From contig NC_088307.1 of the NCBI RefSeq assembly GCF_032854445.1, positions 12,834,001-12,898,000 of the forward strand: 64,000 nucleotides of DNA, given 5' to 3'. The DNA is from Liolophura sinensis. Lineage: Eukaryota > Mollusca > Polyplacophora > Chitonida > Chitonidae. The notes below the pieces were generated by a model. That model did not search any database and was not told where the DNA came from. It worked only from the letters and a program-made list of their open reading frames with translations. This document shows positions 37,501 to 46,518 of this stretch, piece by piece. Position 1 is the first letter of the stretch; every line of letters begins with the position of its first letter. A program made the position numbers and the translations under genes.

Positions 37501-40500
37501 TTAAACAGAAATTAGCAATGATCGACCAGATTTTATTTCATTTTGGGTAAAAATCTCAAGAAGTATCACTTTTTTTTGCTGCATGTGTCATGCACCAGCC
37601 GCAAGCAGAAGTTGCAGAATTTCCAAGATAAATCCTCTCGTCAAATATACAAATGAATAAATGGAATGAATTTTATACCCATCTATAATTGCTTGCTGTT
37701 GTTCTTGAACCTGTATCAGGGAAACGGAATGGCTGTTCTCCAGTACTACGGGAAGGAGTCAGTTGTGTCGCAGTGCAGGGTTTGAAAGACTAGTCATTGT
37801 CACGCTCCACAGAATGCAGAAATATGAAAGTCCTAGAGAAGATTAAAGCTGAGTTATCGACAAAAGTCATGGAGCTGTCACCCCCGTCATTACCCAGGGG
37901 GATACAGGTGGGTGGACTTTGGTCATGACCTGAAAAATGGTTTTGAAATTTCTTACCTTTTTCTCAGTTTTAGTGTACTATTTCTTATCTGAAAAAAAAC
38001 AAAAAAAAAAAAAACTTACACACTCAAGTTTTGTGTATTTAAATTAATGTGATGGACTTTGGCCAAGAATCGGAATCAAAACACAGTTTGAAATTTAAGA
38101 TTTATGAAACGAAATTATTCTTGGACGTCTCCCATTTTAAGAAATCTCTCATGTAAAAAAAAAATGTAAATAATTGTCAATTTATAATCAAACACTCCAA
38201 TGGATCTGGTTATCTCTTAAATAAGTCAATCTGATCAAAAAATACAATTCTGCAAATACACATATGTAATATTTGCCAGAGCAGTACTTCAATATTTTTA
38301 ATCCATGCTCATCAATGAATCCAGTTAAATGATCCTTCACTCAAGGATTAATCCTGCATTTCAGTGAATCCGTTCAGCCGCTCCTTAAACCATCCAATTG
38401 AGGGTAGCCATATTACTCCCCAACAAATGACTCTAGGCCCTACATGATTCAGCTTTCAGTTTTATTTAAATCATTTTCAAGGATGAATCCATATTAGTCT
38501 ATATCACAACAAAGACTGAAAATCATTGTTGTGACTGTTGTGACAACTTTCTCGTATCATGTCTTGTGTATGGCATTTAAGTGATGCAGCACCGAAATGT
38601 GTTGCCATCATTGTTTTTTTTTTTAAGTGCAGGCGTAGCCTCATGTCATACCCTAAGCTTTTAGGCATCCAATAACAGGGAAAGAGATGTTGAACAAAAT
38701 GTTAGGATGGTATCTTAAAAAGTACTGCTTGTATTGAGCTCTGGTTTTGCACACATGTAGAGCACAGTAACACAAGCGGGGATGTTCTATCACTGATTTG
38801 CTGTGTGCATATTAAGTACTGTAAATTACAAAATTCAGGACTTAGTGTTTTGTGTATCAGGATTAATGTAATAAAGCTATTGAAAGAAATATTCTTGATT
38901 TATTTATTTATTTGATCGGTGTTTTATGCCGTACTCAAGAATATTTCACTTATACAACGGCAACCAGCATTATAGTGGGTGGAAACCGGGCAGAGCCCAG
39001 GGGAAACCCACAACCATCCACAGGTTGCTGGCGGACCTTCCCACGTATGATCGGAGAGGAAGCCAGCATGAGCTGGACTTGAACTCACAGCGACCGCATT
39101 GGTGAGAGGCTACTGGGTCATCACGCTGTGCTAGCGCGCTAACCAACTGAGCCACGGGGGCCGCGAAATATTCTTCAGTACGGGGTAAAACACAAATCAG
39201 ATAAATAAATAAATAAATAAAGAGGCAAGCTGTTTGGTAGTCTTGCTACCAAATCTTTGTTTTTATAATCATGTTCTTCAGTCAATATTCTCGCAAGTCA
39301 GGAAATAAAAATCAAACTGCTGTTATTTCATCAATCTTTTTTCGTTTTGCAGGTTCCATTCTTGTCTATGGGAGAAGACATAGGTCTGCGGACAATTCAG
39401 CATCAAGGTCAAAGTCCACACAGCGGCGAGTTCGTCGTGGAGGATGTGGAAGGAGACGCAGGAAGTCTCTTCAGACGCCTCATATTCCTTAGCAACCAAA
39501 ATGCCATCCAATCAGAAGTTAGGCTTTTGAAAGGTGTGACTGAGAATTTTTTTCTTCCGCAAACATCGTACAATCGTTAACAGTATTAGTAAAGAAAAGA
39601 GAAAATCTTAGCCAGCTTTCTCATATAAAATTTGAGAATTTATTGCACTAGAAAAGAGCTATTGTTTAATGTTCAAGATATATGTCAGATATTTATTTGA
39701 TATATATTTCCTATATTTTTAAAGTCAGACTTTTTTTATTTTGTGCTTTATGGGAAAGCCGACACTAAAAAAAAAATCCACGTCTGGAATAAAAATAAAA
39801 TTATTCTGTTTGTTTTCATGAGTTTCATTTTCAATGTTTCCAACCAAATAAACAACTCTTAAGCGAACAAATTGCTGGGACAGTCCACATTTCTCATAAA
39901 TTCGATCATCAACCAAAATGGAATAAAAATAAAACTTAAAACTATTCTGTTTGTTTTCATGAGTTTCGTTTTCAATGTTTCCAACCAAATAAACAACTCT
40001 TAAGCGAACAAATTGCTGGGACAGTCCACATTTCTCATAAATTCGATCATCAACCAAAATGGAATAAAAATAAAACTTAAAACTATTCTGTTTGTTTTCA
40101 TGAGTTTCATTTTCAATGTTTCCAACCAAATAAACAACTCTTAAGCGAACAAATTGCTGGGACAGTCCACATTTCTCATAAATTCGATCATCAACCAAAT
40201 GGAATAAAAATAAAACTTAAAACTATTCTGTTTGTTTTCATGAGTTTCATTTTCAATGTTTCCAACCAAATAAACAACTCTTAAGCGAACAAATTGCTGG
40301 GACAGTCCACATTTCTCATAAATTCGATCATCAACCAAAATGGAATAAAAATAAAACTTAAAACTATTCTGTTTGTTTTCATGAGTTTCATTTTCAATGT
40401 TTCCAACCAAATAAACAACTCTTAAGCAAACAAATTGCTGGGACAGTCCACATTTCTCATAAATTCGATCATCAACCAAAATGGAATAAAAATAAAACTT

Positions 40501-43500
40501 AAAACTATTCTGTTTGTTTTCATGAGTTTCATTTTCAATGTTTCCAACCAAATAAACAACTCTTAAGCGAACAAATTGCTGGGACAGTCCCCATTTCTCA
40601 TAAATTCGATCATCTACCAAAATGGAACAAAAATAAAATTGGAAGCTATTTTGTCCGTTTTTATGATTTTCCAGTTTTTCAAGGTTTTTGATCTAGTAAA
40701 TATCTCTTTTAGAGGAAAAATTGCTGGGACAGTCCACATTTTTGTAAGATTTAGTCACCAGTTTTATTTTTTATATACCCTGCTCAATCATTGAGAAAAG
40801 ATTCATTGTGCCCAGGAAAACAAAAATATGAATTGGGACCAAAGTGTGAGAATTCTGATAGTGTCAGATACACTTAGCCATTTTTTTGTCTCTCTGATTA
40901 TACATTCACCCAAAAAAAATAAAAAGGAAATCGTCCATTGAATTTTGTCTAAGCTTCCAGTGTGTGATTTATGTTTTTCAGATACAGTGAAGAAAAAAGG
41001 TGGCAAGAAGACAAATCTAGTGAGCATTGACAGTAGCTACCTAGCCTGTCAGAATCACACAGCCATGGTGGCTGGCTTGGCATTGGTGGAGGAGATACAA
41101 AATTTCTTAGGTGAGTTGACCGATTGATTGAGAGTGTTTACAGTGTACCTGGGGTCTGTTTTTTTTTTTCAAAACTTCGTCAAAGTTAACATTGTCTGTT
41201 GGCCGGCTAAGGGCCATAAAAAAAATTTTACCAGATCATTTCACAGAAATAGAACTGTTTAAATCCTAGCCAGTTTACTACAGCCAGCTGTGTTACTGCT
41301 CTCTAGCAATCTGATTAGTGGAATCTATGATGGTACTATAAATCTTCAACTGTTTCAACAACAAAAGCACTTTTTTGCAGTAGAACTTTTGAATACATTT
41401 ATTATGGAAATTAAAATAAAAACGATTTGTTTGTGTCATTAAAGATACAAGCTTCATAAATCTTTACAAATCATTTCTCTACACTCCATAGTTCTCTCCG
41501 AATGTTTCAAAATATTGTTTGCAGAGGTGGTTAAAGAGCTTGAAATTCTTATTAATTGCATAATTGTAGCTGTTAATTCATCAAACATCATGGTGGCAGG
41601 TCTTTTTTTTTTCACAAACTTGATTCTTTAAATAAATTAAATTTTCACTCTTAATTACCCTAATTCTTCAACCATTTCTTTAGAGCAATTTCAGTGCAGT
41701 TTATGCACATTTTTAATTTGATTTTGGAGACAAAACTACATTGGATGGATTGACCAGTTTCAGGGCTTCCCAAAAATTATGATTTTATTAGTCAACACAG
41801 AAAAATGCTTTATAGTATGCTTGAATAAACACCTTGCAAACATGTGAAATGGTTGAAGTATTACGGTACATTTTTTCATTTTTTCTCCAGAAAAAATGTA
41901 CAGAAACTTAGTGTTTTAGCAGATTATTTTTAAGCCATCTGCAAGGAGCTTCCCTTTGCCTTGTGACAGCACTTTATCGTCACTGCCACAGTACAATATG
42001 GACAGCCACACTATAATTTGTACAGACACAGTATAATATGTACAGACACATTATAATATGTACAGCCACATTATATTATGTACAGCTATAGTATAATATG
42101 GACAGCCACAGTATAATATGGACAGCCACAGAATAGTATGTACAGCCACAGTATATTATGGACAGCCACAGTATAATATGGACAGCCACAGTATAATATG
42201 GACAGCCACAGTATAATATGTACAGCCACAGTATATTATGGACAGCCACAGTATAATATGGACAGCCACAGTATAATATGGACAGCCAGAGTATAATATG
42301 TACAGACACAGTATAATATGTACAGGCACCAAATGACCTAAAAATTGTTAAGTACAGCATAAAACCCCAAGCATTCATCCTTCTGCTTGTACTGCGTAGT
42401 TTCTCTGCATTTTTGAAAATATTTAAAGAGCTGACAAGAAAATCTTTATTCCTTGAATTTTTGTCTACCTTTTTAGAAGTGGGCTTCTCAGCTTTAGTGT
42501 TGGGTCTGGGTGGTGGTGGGCTCCCGAAGTTTATACACGACCACTTCACTAAGGTAATTCTAACTATTTATTGTTTTAGTTAGTTATTTATTGATTAATC
42601 GATTGATGGTATATATTGATTGTTAATCGATTGATGCTATATATTGATTGATTTAGTTTAGCTATTTATTTAGTTATTTACTGATTTATTGCATTGATTG
42701 ATATGATGTGTTTACCACCATTTTTCACTCGTGTGAGGGGGTCAGGTTTAAGAGTGGAGGAAACTGGAGTGCTCTGAGTAAACCATCATCCCTCATCAGG
42801 TACCTGACAAACCACCTGACTTAAAGCTGCAGTCGAACAAGCCAGAGCTGGATTTGAACATGCGACCTCATTGGTGAAGGGCTAGATGATCACAGTGAGG
42901 CAGCAAGACCCCTTGTAGTCAGTCAGTGAACATGCCTCTGTATAGGATGTCTCGGCTGCAAGACGAATAAAGTGCACATGTTCTACACATTTTGATCCTC
43001 TACATCAAACATATTGTTTAATGTGACAATACTTCAAAATAAATCTGATACTGGTATGGGTTTTTTTTGTGCCATTCTCAGGGGTCGTAGATTACTTGTT
43101 CTTTGTAAAGTTTCTTTACCCATTCAAACATGACAGCGCTATGAGTTCAAATCCAGCTCATGCCGGCGTCTTCCCGGGTTATAGCTGGAAAGGTCTGCCA
43201 GGAACCTGTGGATGGTCTTTGGGTTTTCGCGGGCTCTGTCTGGTTTCCTCCCACCATAATGCTGACCGCTGTTGTATAAGTGAAGTATTCTTGAGTATGG
43301 CATAAAACTCAAATCAAATAAATAAACATCACAACCATTGTGTAGGTGAGTAAAGTCCCAATCAAACTGGCAATCTCCCTAAATTCAGACTGGTTATTGT
43401 TTTAGGTATCTCTGACAGCTGTAGAAATTGACCCGGTTATGCTTACGGTGGCAACCGACTGGTTTGGATTCCAAGAAAGCGATCGCCTCAAGGTTGCCAT

Positions 43501-46500
43501 CGGTGATGCAGAAGATGTGATCAAGCAGATGGCAGATGGAGGTGAGAGATGGAATACATTTGATTGATGTGTATTGCATTTGAAGGGATCTGATGTCGTT
43601 TGAAAGCACTGTTCTCACACTTTAGCCAAGTTAGGACTAACACATGGAGATCACACTTTAACTGAGTTAGAACTAACACATGGAGATCAGTAATCTTAGT
43701 ACATGTAGGTGCATTATAGTCACTTTAAGTGTACATGTACCTGTATGTACAGGGGCCTTCATGGCTCAGTTGGTTAGCCCGCTAGCACAGCGTAATGACC
43801 CCAGAGTTTCTCACAAGTGCAGCCGCTGTGAGTTCAAGTCCAGGTCATGTTGGCTTCCTCTCCAGCCGTAAGTGGGAAGGTCTGTCATTAACCTGCGGAT
43901 GGTTGCAGGTTTCCCCCGGGCTTTGTCGGGTTTCTTCCCACCATAATGATGGCCGCCGTCGTATAAGTGAAATATTCTTGAGTATGGCGTAAAACACCAA
44001 TGAAATGAATAAATAAATAACCTGTATGTACATGAAAGGGGAGCTGTGAAAGACAGGTATCAGTACACTGTATCTGAGGTGGGTTGTCATGTCTCGTGTA
44101 TGGCATTTAAGTGATGCAGCACTGAAATGTATGCTTGTGTTTAAACTCAGCTGGTCAGTCAAAGGGTGCTGGACAGTAGGTGTCAATACACAGTAACTCG
44201 CCTAGATTGGCATGTCTGATGTTTTGACATGGCATTTGAGTGATGCAGTGCTTAGGGTACATGTATGTTGGTGTGGAGGAATTGAGCTGGTACATTTACT
44301 CCTTACTTGTGTTGTTGTCAGGTAAAGCAGAGTTGAACAGCAAGGGTCAAAGGTTATGATTCTTCATCTGTGCCTCCCCAGATTACTTCGTTTAGCAATT
44401 ACTCGTTTACATTGTAAATCTGACAGTCAGTCTGGTAGAATGATTGAGTGGGACATATTACTTAATTAAGTGATGCTAAACGTTGTATTGTAGCGTTAAC
44501 AGTGCAACATCATGGTAAATAGAGCATATATGTTATACAGGGTGATGAAACTGCAGCATAGGACATGTTCAGTATCAGACAACAAAATATACTCAACGCT
44601 GTTCGTGATGCTGATGGTAGACGCACTCAGTACATGAGAGCTGTGAACTATGATTACCAACCAGTGTGTTTTCACACTGCAGTAGCTCCTGGACTTTGTC
44701 CTAAAAATGTGAAAATCTGGTGGAAATTGAAGCCACAATTGATAATGAATACTTACCCTGCTTGTCGAGTGAACACATTATTTAATACAATATATATTAT
44801 ATTGATTTATATTTGCATTTATATTTTTGTTGAGTGTAGATATGATGTGGATGTCTTTCAGCACCGCAGCACCACCTGTTGTGATGAAAATCTGCTGGTA
44901 CCTGATTTATTTATTCATTTATTTGATTGGTGTTTTACGCCGTACTCAAGAATATTTCACTTATATGACGACGGCCAGCATTATGGTGGGAGGAAACCGG
45001 GCAGAGCCCGGGGTTAAACCCACGACCATCCGCAGGCTGCTGGCGGACCCAGCAGCCTCCCACTTACGACCGGAGAGGAAGCCAGCATGAGCTGGACTTG
45101 AACTCACAGCGACTGCATTGGTGTGAGACCCCTGGGTTATTACACTGTGCTAGCGCGCTAACCAACTGAGCCACAGAGGCCCCCGGTACCTCATTTACAA
45201 CCCATGTATATCTATATGGACTCCAAGGGTGACACATTCTGTCATTTCCTCAGTAGACCACCTTGCTGGCCTACTGGTTAGAGCATCCTCCTCAAAGTCA
45301 AGAGACCCGGGATCAAACCCAAGGTTTTAAAATTGTTACTTGCAGCTGCCTCACTTGGCACTCAGAACTGAAAGGTTAGAACAAGGAAACAGGACTGTGT
45401 GGCCCAGTGTCAGTGTAATGTGACTGGGTAGGGTGTCATGTGGTGCACTGCATGGACTTGCCCCACCACAAGAAGACGCAGTATATGTACACACACCTAA
45501 TGACTCCTCGTCGTCATATGACTGAAAAATTAAGGGTTAAACCCCAAGCACTCATTCGTTTATTCACTGTCTTAGTATAAGCATTACTGCACCTACATGC
45601 ATTTGTTTACATTATAGGAGAGCAACATCTGGTGGTGATGCTGGATATTGACAGCAAGGACAAGACAATGGGAATGAGTAGTCCCCCTTTGGTGTTTGTT
45701 CAGCCAGAGTTTCTGAAGACAATAAAGCAGCTGCTTCATCCTGAAGGTGAGTACATGCATCCTTAAGGTGAGTACATGCATGCGGAAGGTGAGTACATGC
45801 ATGCTGAAGGTGAGTACATGCATGCTGAAGGTGAGTACATGCGTCCTGAAGGTGAGTACATGCATCCTGAAGGTGAGTACATGCATGCTGAACTGTTTGT
45901 TCCTTCTGCAGGTGTTACATTCAAATCTTACCTGTTACATGTGTGTTTGGCCTGTTGCGTCCCATTGTTTTTCCTTCCACAGGTGTTACATTCAAATCTT
46001 ACCTGTTACAGGTGTGCTTGGCCCCGTTGCCTCCCAGTGTTTTTCCCTCTGCAGGTGTTACATTGAGATCTTACCTGTTACAAGTGTGCTTGGCCTGTTG
46101 CGTCCCAGTGCTTTTCCCTCTGCAGGTGTTACATTCAAATATTACCTGTTACAGGTGTGTTTGGCCTGTTGCCTCCCAGTGTTTTTCCTTCTGCAGGTGT
46201 TACATTCAAATCTTACCTGTTACAGGTGTTTTTGTGCTGAATCTGGCTTGCAGAGACGAGTCCTTAAAGACTCAGGTGATAAGTGACATCCAGGCTGTGT
46301 TTCCCAAGCTGTACTGTGTTAGCGTCTCAGGTGAGGTTAACGACATTCTCTACTGCCTTCCCTGTGAACGCCCAGACCTGCCAGACCTCGCTGATGAGAC
46401 TTTACCAACGGAACTGTCCAACGATCTTAGGACTCTCAATAAACTCATCAACAAAGCAGCAATTAATGATGAACTGCCAGATCTTTTGGAAGCCATGGAA

Positions 46501-46518
46501 GGCTTGAAAGCTCTCTAA
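28536..46518 (+). CDS. METTL13: METTL13: eEF1A lysine and N-terminal methyltransferase (13 exons, one frameshift)
   Basis: Coding exons: 28,536-28,627; 30,566-30,794; 32,125-32,333; 32,984-33,107; 34,260-34,378; 36,227-36,361; 37,720-37,907; 39,353-39,533; 40,982-41,110; 42,477-42,553; 43,406-43,541; 45,618-45,746; 46,226-46,518 (TAA). All junctions are GT/AG, and every phase joins except inside exon 7, which carries one extra base. The product is about 679 residues against 699 in human. The N-terminal methyltransferase domain starts [19 protein letters not shown], has SAM motif I as VGCGNSQL (55-62) and later DKGTLDAV. The middle carries [16 protein letters not shown] and [15 protein letters not shown]. 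The C-terminal domain has [18 protein letters not shown] (SAM motif, about 475-492) and AVEIDPVML. In vertebrates the N-terminal half methylates a lysine of eEF1A and the C-terminal half its N-terminus, in the cytosol. The preceding acceptor at 28,524 implies an untranslated 5' exon. Confidence 0.95.
29755..30310 (+). repeat. ~53-bp tandem array of SINE-A head sequence
   Basis: About ten copies of GGTTAGCATGCTATTGCAGC, ACAATGACCCAGGATCCTCT and CACCAGGCCTAGA. The unit corresponds to the SINE-A head between GGTTAGCGCGCTAGCGCAGC and CTCTCACCAATGCGG. The array leads straight into a complete SINE-A at its right end. It lies in METTL13 intron 1. Confidence 0.85.
30300..30535 (+). repeat. SINE-A at the end of the head array
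   Basis: Follows the tandem head copies without a break: GGTTAGCGTGCTATTGCAGG, a diverged central domain, then GTGTAAGTGAAATATTCTTG and an AAAT tail. It ends about 30 bp before the METTL13 exon 2 acceptor. Confidence 0.75.
30836..31020 (-). repeat. SINE-A, minus-oriented, head-truncated
   Basis: Begins about 40 bp downstream of the METTL13 exon 2 donor. Tail (GATTGGTGTATTACGCCGTA), central domain and TTGAACTCACATCGACCG are present; the A-box end is missing. Confidence 0.8.
31385..31665 (+). repeat. SINE-B, 5'-truncated
   Basis: SINE-B body (GCTGCCTCGTGTGGTACTCA, CACTGAGAGGCTAGAGCAAG) with the tail CTTCGTCAAATGACTGAAAA and a GACGTTAAACACTTAGCATA end followed by a CATA repeat. It lies in METTL13 intron 2. 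Confidence 0.75.
31975..32095 (+). repeat. ~21-bp tandem repeat
   Basis: About six imperfect copies of TTGATAAAAGTGTGAGCNNAA, ending about 30 bp upstream of the METTL13 exon 3 acceptor. Confidence 0.8.
32385..32545. mobile_element. MITE-like element M5, copy 1
   Basis: The interior TTTCAGTGCAATTTATGCAC and TTGAATAAACACTTTACAAA are shared with copies at 41,645 and 54,930. The right end GAAATGGTTGAAGAATTACA is the inverse of the left-end motif TAATTCTTCAACC seen at 41,645. It lies in METTL13 intron 3. Confidence 0.65.
32590..32705 (+). repeat. ~19-bp tandem repeat
   Basis: About six copies of CAGCATTTAAAACCCCTGT with variants, in METTL13 intron 3. Confidence 0.85.
33060..33430 (+). repeat. 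Tandem array derived from the METTL13 exon 4 donor (~62 bp unit)
   Basis: The exon 4 end plus donor (AAAATACCATCCAGTAGACA then AGTAAGTACAAGTTTGTG) is followed by five further copies at about 62-63 bp spacing, each with a GTAAGT- or GTGAGT-type donor or close variant. Confidence 0.9.
34370..35070 (+). repeat. Tandem array derived from the METTL13 exon 5 donor (~24 bp unit)
   Basis: About 28 copies of TCACAAAAGTAAGTCCTCCT plus TTAT. The first copy contains the real exon 5 end and donor (TGTCACAAAA|GTAAGTCC). Variants change GTAAGT to GTAAAT or GCAAGT. The last copies are diverged. Confidence 0.93.
35431..35698 (+). repeat. SINE-A, full length, with target-site duplication
   Basis: The full element is flanked by ATGTATTCTGTTTG at 35,418-35,431 and again from 35,699. 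Head (GGCCTCCGTGGCTCAGTCGG), body and GAGTACGGCGTAAAACACCA tail are intact. This copy is a good representative of the family. It lies in METTL13 intron 5. Confidence 0.93.
35985..36100 (+). repeat. Fragment of a third SINE-like family
   Basis: GCCAAAGGTTGGTGGTTTAC, then CCATGAAATTGACCACAACT and GTATAAGCGAAAAATTCTTT. The tail resembles SINE-A but the upstream body differs. It lies in METTL13 intron 5. Confidence 0.5.
38897..39163 (-). repeat. SINE-A, full length, inserted in an older SINE tail
   Basis: A full minus-oriented copy flanked by GAAATATTCTT on both sides. The sequence to its right (39,165-39,225: GAAATATTCTTCAGTACGGG, AAAACACAAATCAGATAAAT) is the tail of another plus-oriented SINE-A. 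It lies in METTL13 intron 7. Confidence 0.85.
39780..40765. repeat. 141-bp satellite in METTL13 intron 8
   Basis: About six near-identical copies of a 141-bp unit (AACTATTCTGTTTGTTTTCA, GTTTCCAACCAAATAAACAA, GCTGGGACAGTCCACATTTC) and one diverged copy at the right. A one-base loss near 40,200 shifts the phase. 141 is 47 codons, so minus-strand frames stay open. There is no start or splice logic and no codon constraint. Confidence 0.93.
41415..41560 (-). mobile_element. MITE-like element M6, reverse copy
   Basis: ACAAGCTTCATAAATCTTTA, CACTCCATAGTTCTCTCCGA and TTCAAAATATTGTTTGCAGA form the reverse complement of the element at 55,685-55,905. It lies in METTL13 intron 9. Confidence 0.6.
41645..41875. 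mobile_element. MITE-like element M5, copy 2
   Basis: Left end CCTAATTCTTCAACCATTTC, right end GTGAAATGGTTGAAGTATTA: terminal inverted repeats. The interior is shared with copies at 32,385 and 54,930. It lies in METTL13 intron 9. Confidence 0.7.
41985..42330 (+). repeat. 20-bp tandem repeat
   Basis: About 17 copies of ACAGCCACAGTATAATATGG in METTL13 intron 9. It ends about 145 bp before exon 10 and carries no splice-site copy. Confidence 0.93.
42700..42930 (-). repeat. SINE-like element of another family
   Basis: CTGGATTTGAACATGCGACC, CTCATTGGTGAAGGGCTAGA and CACAGTGAGGCAGCAAGACC read, in reverse, as a tRNA-like head. A related piece is seen at 18,185-18,290. It lies in METTL13 intron 10. 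Confidence 0.55.
43125..43325 (+). repeat. SINE-A, 5'-truncated
   Basis: From GCTATGAGTTCAAATCCAGC (B box) to GTATGGCATAAAACTCAAAT and the AAAT tail. Diverged. It lies in METTL13 intron 10, about 80 bp before exon 11. Confidence 0.78.
43752..44019 (+). repeat. SINE-A, full length, with target-site duplication
   Basis: Flanked by ACCTGTATGTACA at 43,739-43,751 and 44,020-44,032. Complete head, body and tail. It lies in METTL13 intron 11. Confidence 0.92.
44905..45184 (-). repeat. SINE-A, full length, with target-site duplication
   Basis: A full minus-oriented element between GGTACCTGATTTA and GGTACCTCATTTA (one mismatch). It lies in METTL13 intron 11. Confidence 0.9.
45255..45560 (+). repeat. 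SINE-B, nearly full length
   Basis: tRNA-like head (TACTGGTTAGAGCATCCTCC with GACCCGGGATCAAACCC), body (GCACTCAGAACTGAAAGGTT), then tail CGTCGTCATATGACTGAAAA and GGTTAAACCCCAAGCACTCA. It ends about 55 bp before METTL13 exon 12. Confidence 0.82.
45735..45895 (+). repeat. Tandem array derived from the METTL13 exon 12 donor (21 bp unit)
   Basis: Seven copies of CATCCTGAAGGTGAGTACATG. The first copy spans the true exon 12 end (CCTGAAG|GTGAGT). The unit is a multiple of three, but copy 2 has CCT TAA, an in-frame stop ahead of the second donor. Confidence 0.93.
45895..46225 (+). repeat. Tandem array derived from the METTL13 exon 13 acceptor (~72 bp unit)
   Basis: Four copies plus the genuine junction at about 72-bp spacing. 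Each holds GCAGGTGTTACATTCAAATC, TTACCTGTTACAGGTGTG and a stretch resembling the exon 13 start. Each copy offers TTACAG|GTGT- and TGCAG|GTGT-type acceptors. Confidence 0.9.

Noticed and set aside
39725-40620. Two minus-strand frames of 157 and 159 codons with 47-residue repeats
   Set aside because: Product of the 141-bp satellite inside METTL13 intron 8, broken by a one-base phase shift; no gene structure.
45943-46225. Open frame continuous with METTL13 exon 13 to the left
   Set aside because: The acceptor-derived repeat is open by chance; exon 12 phase and family sequence place the exon start at 46,226.
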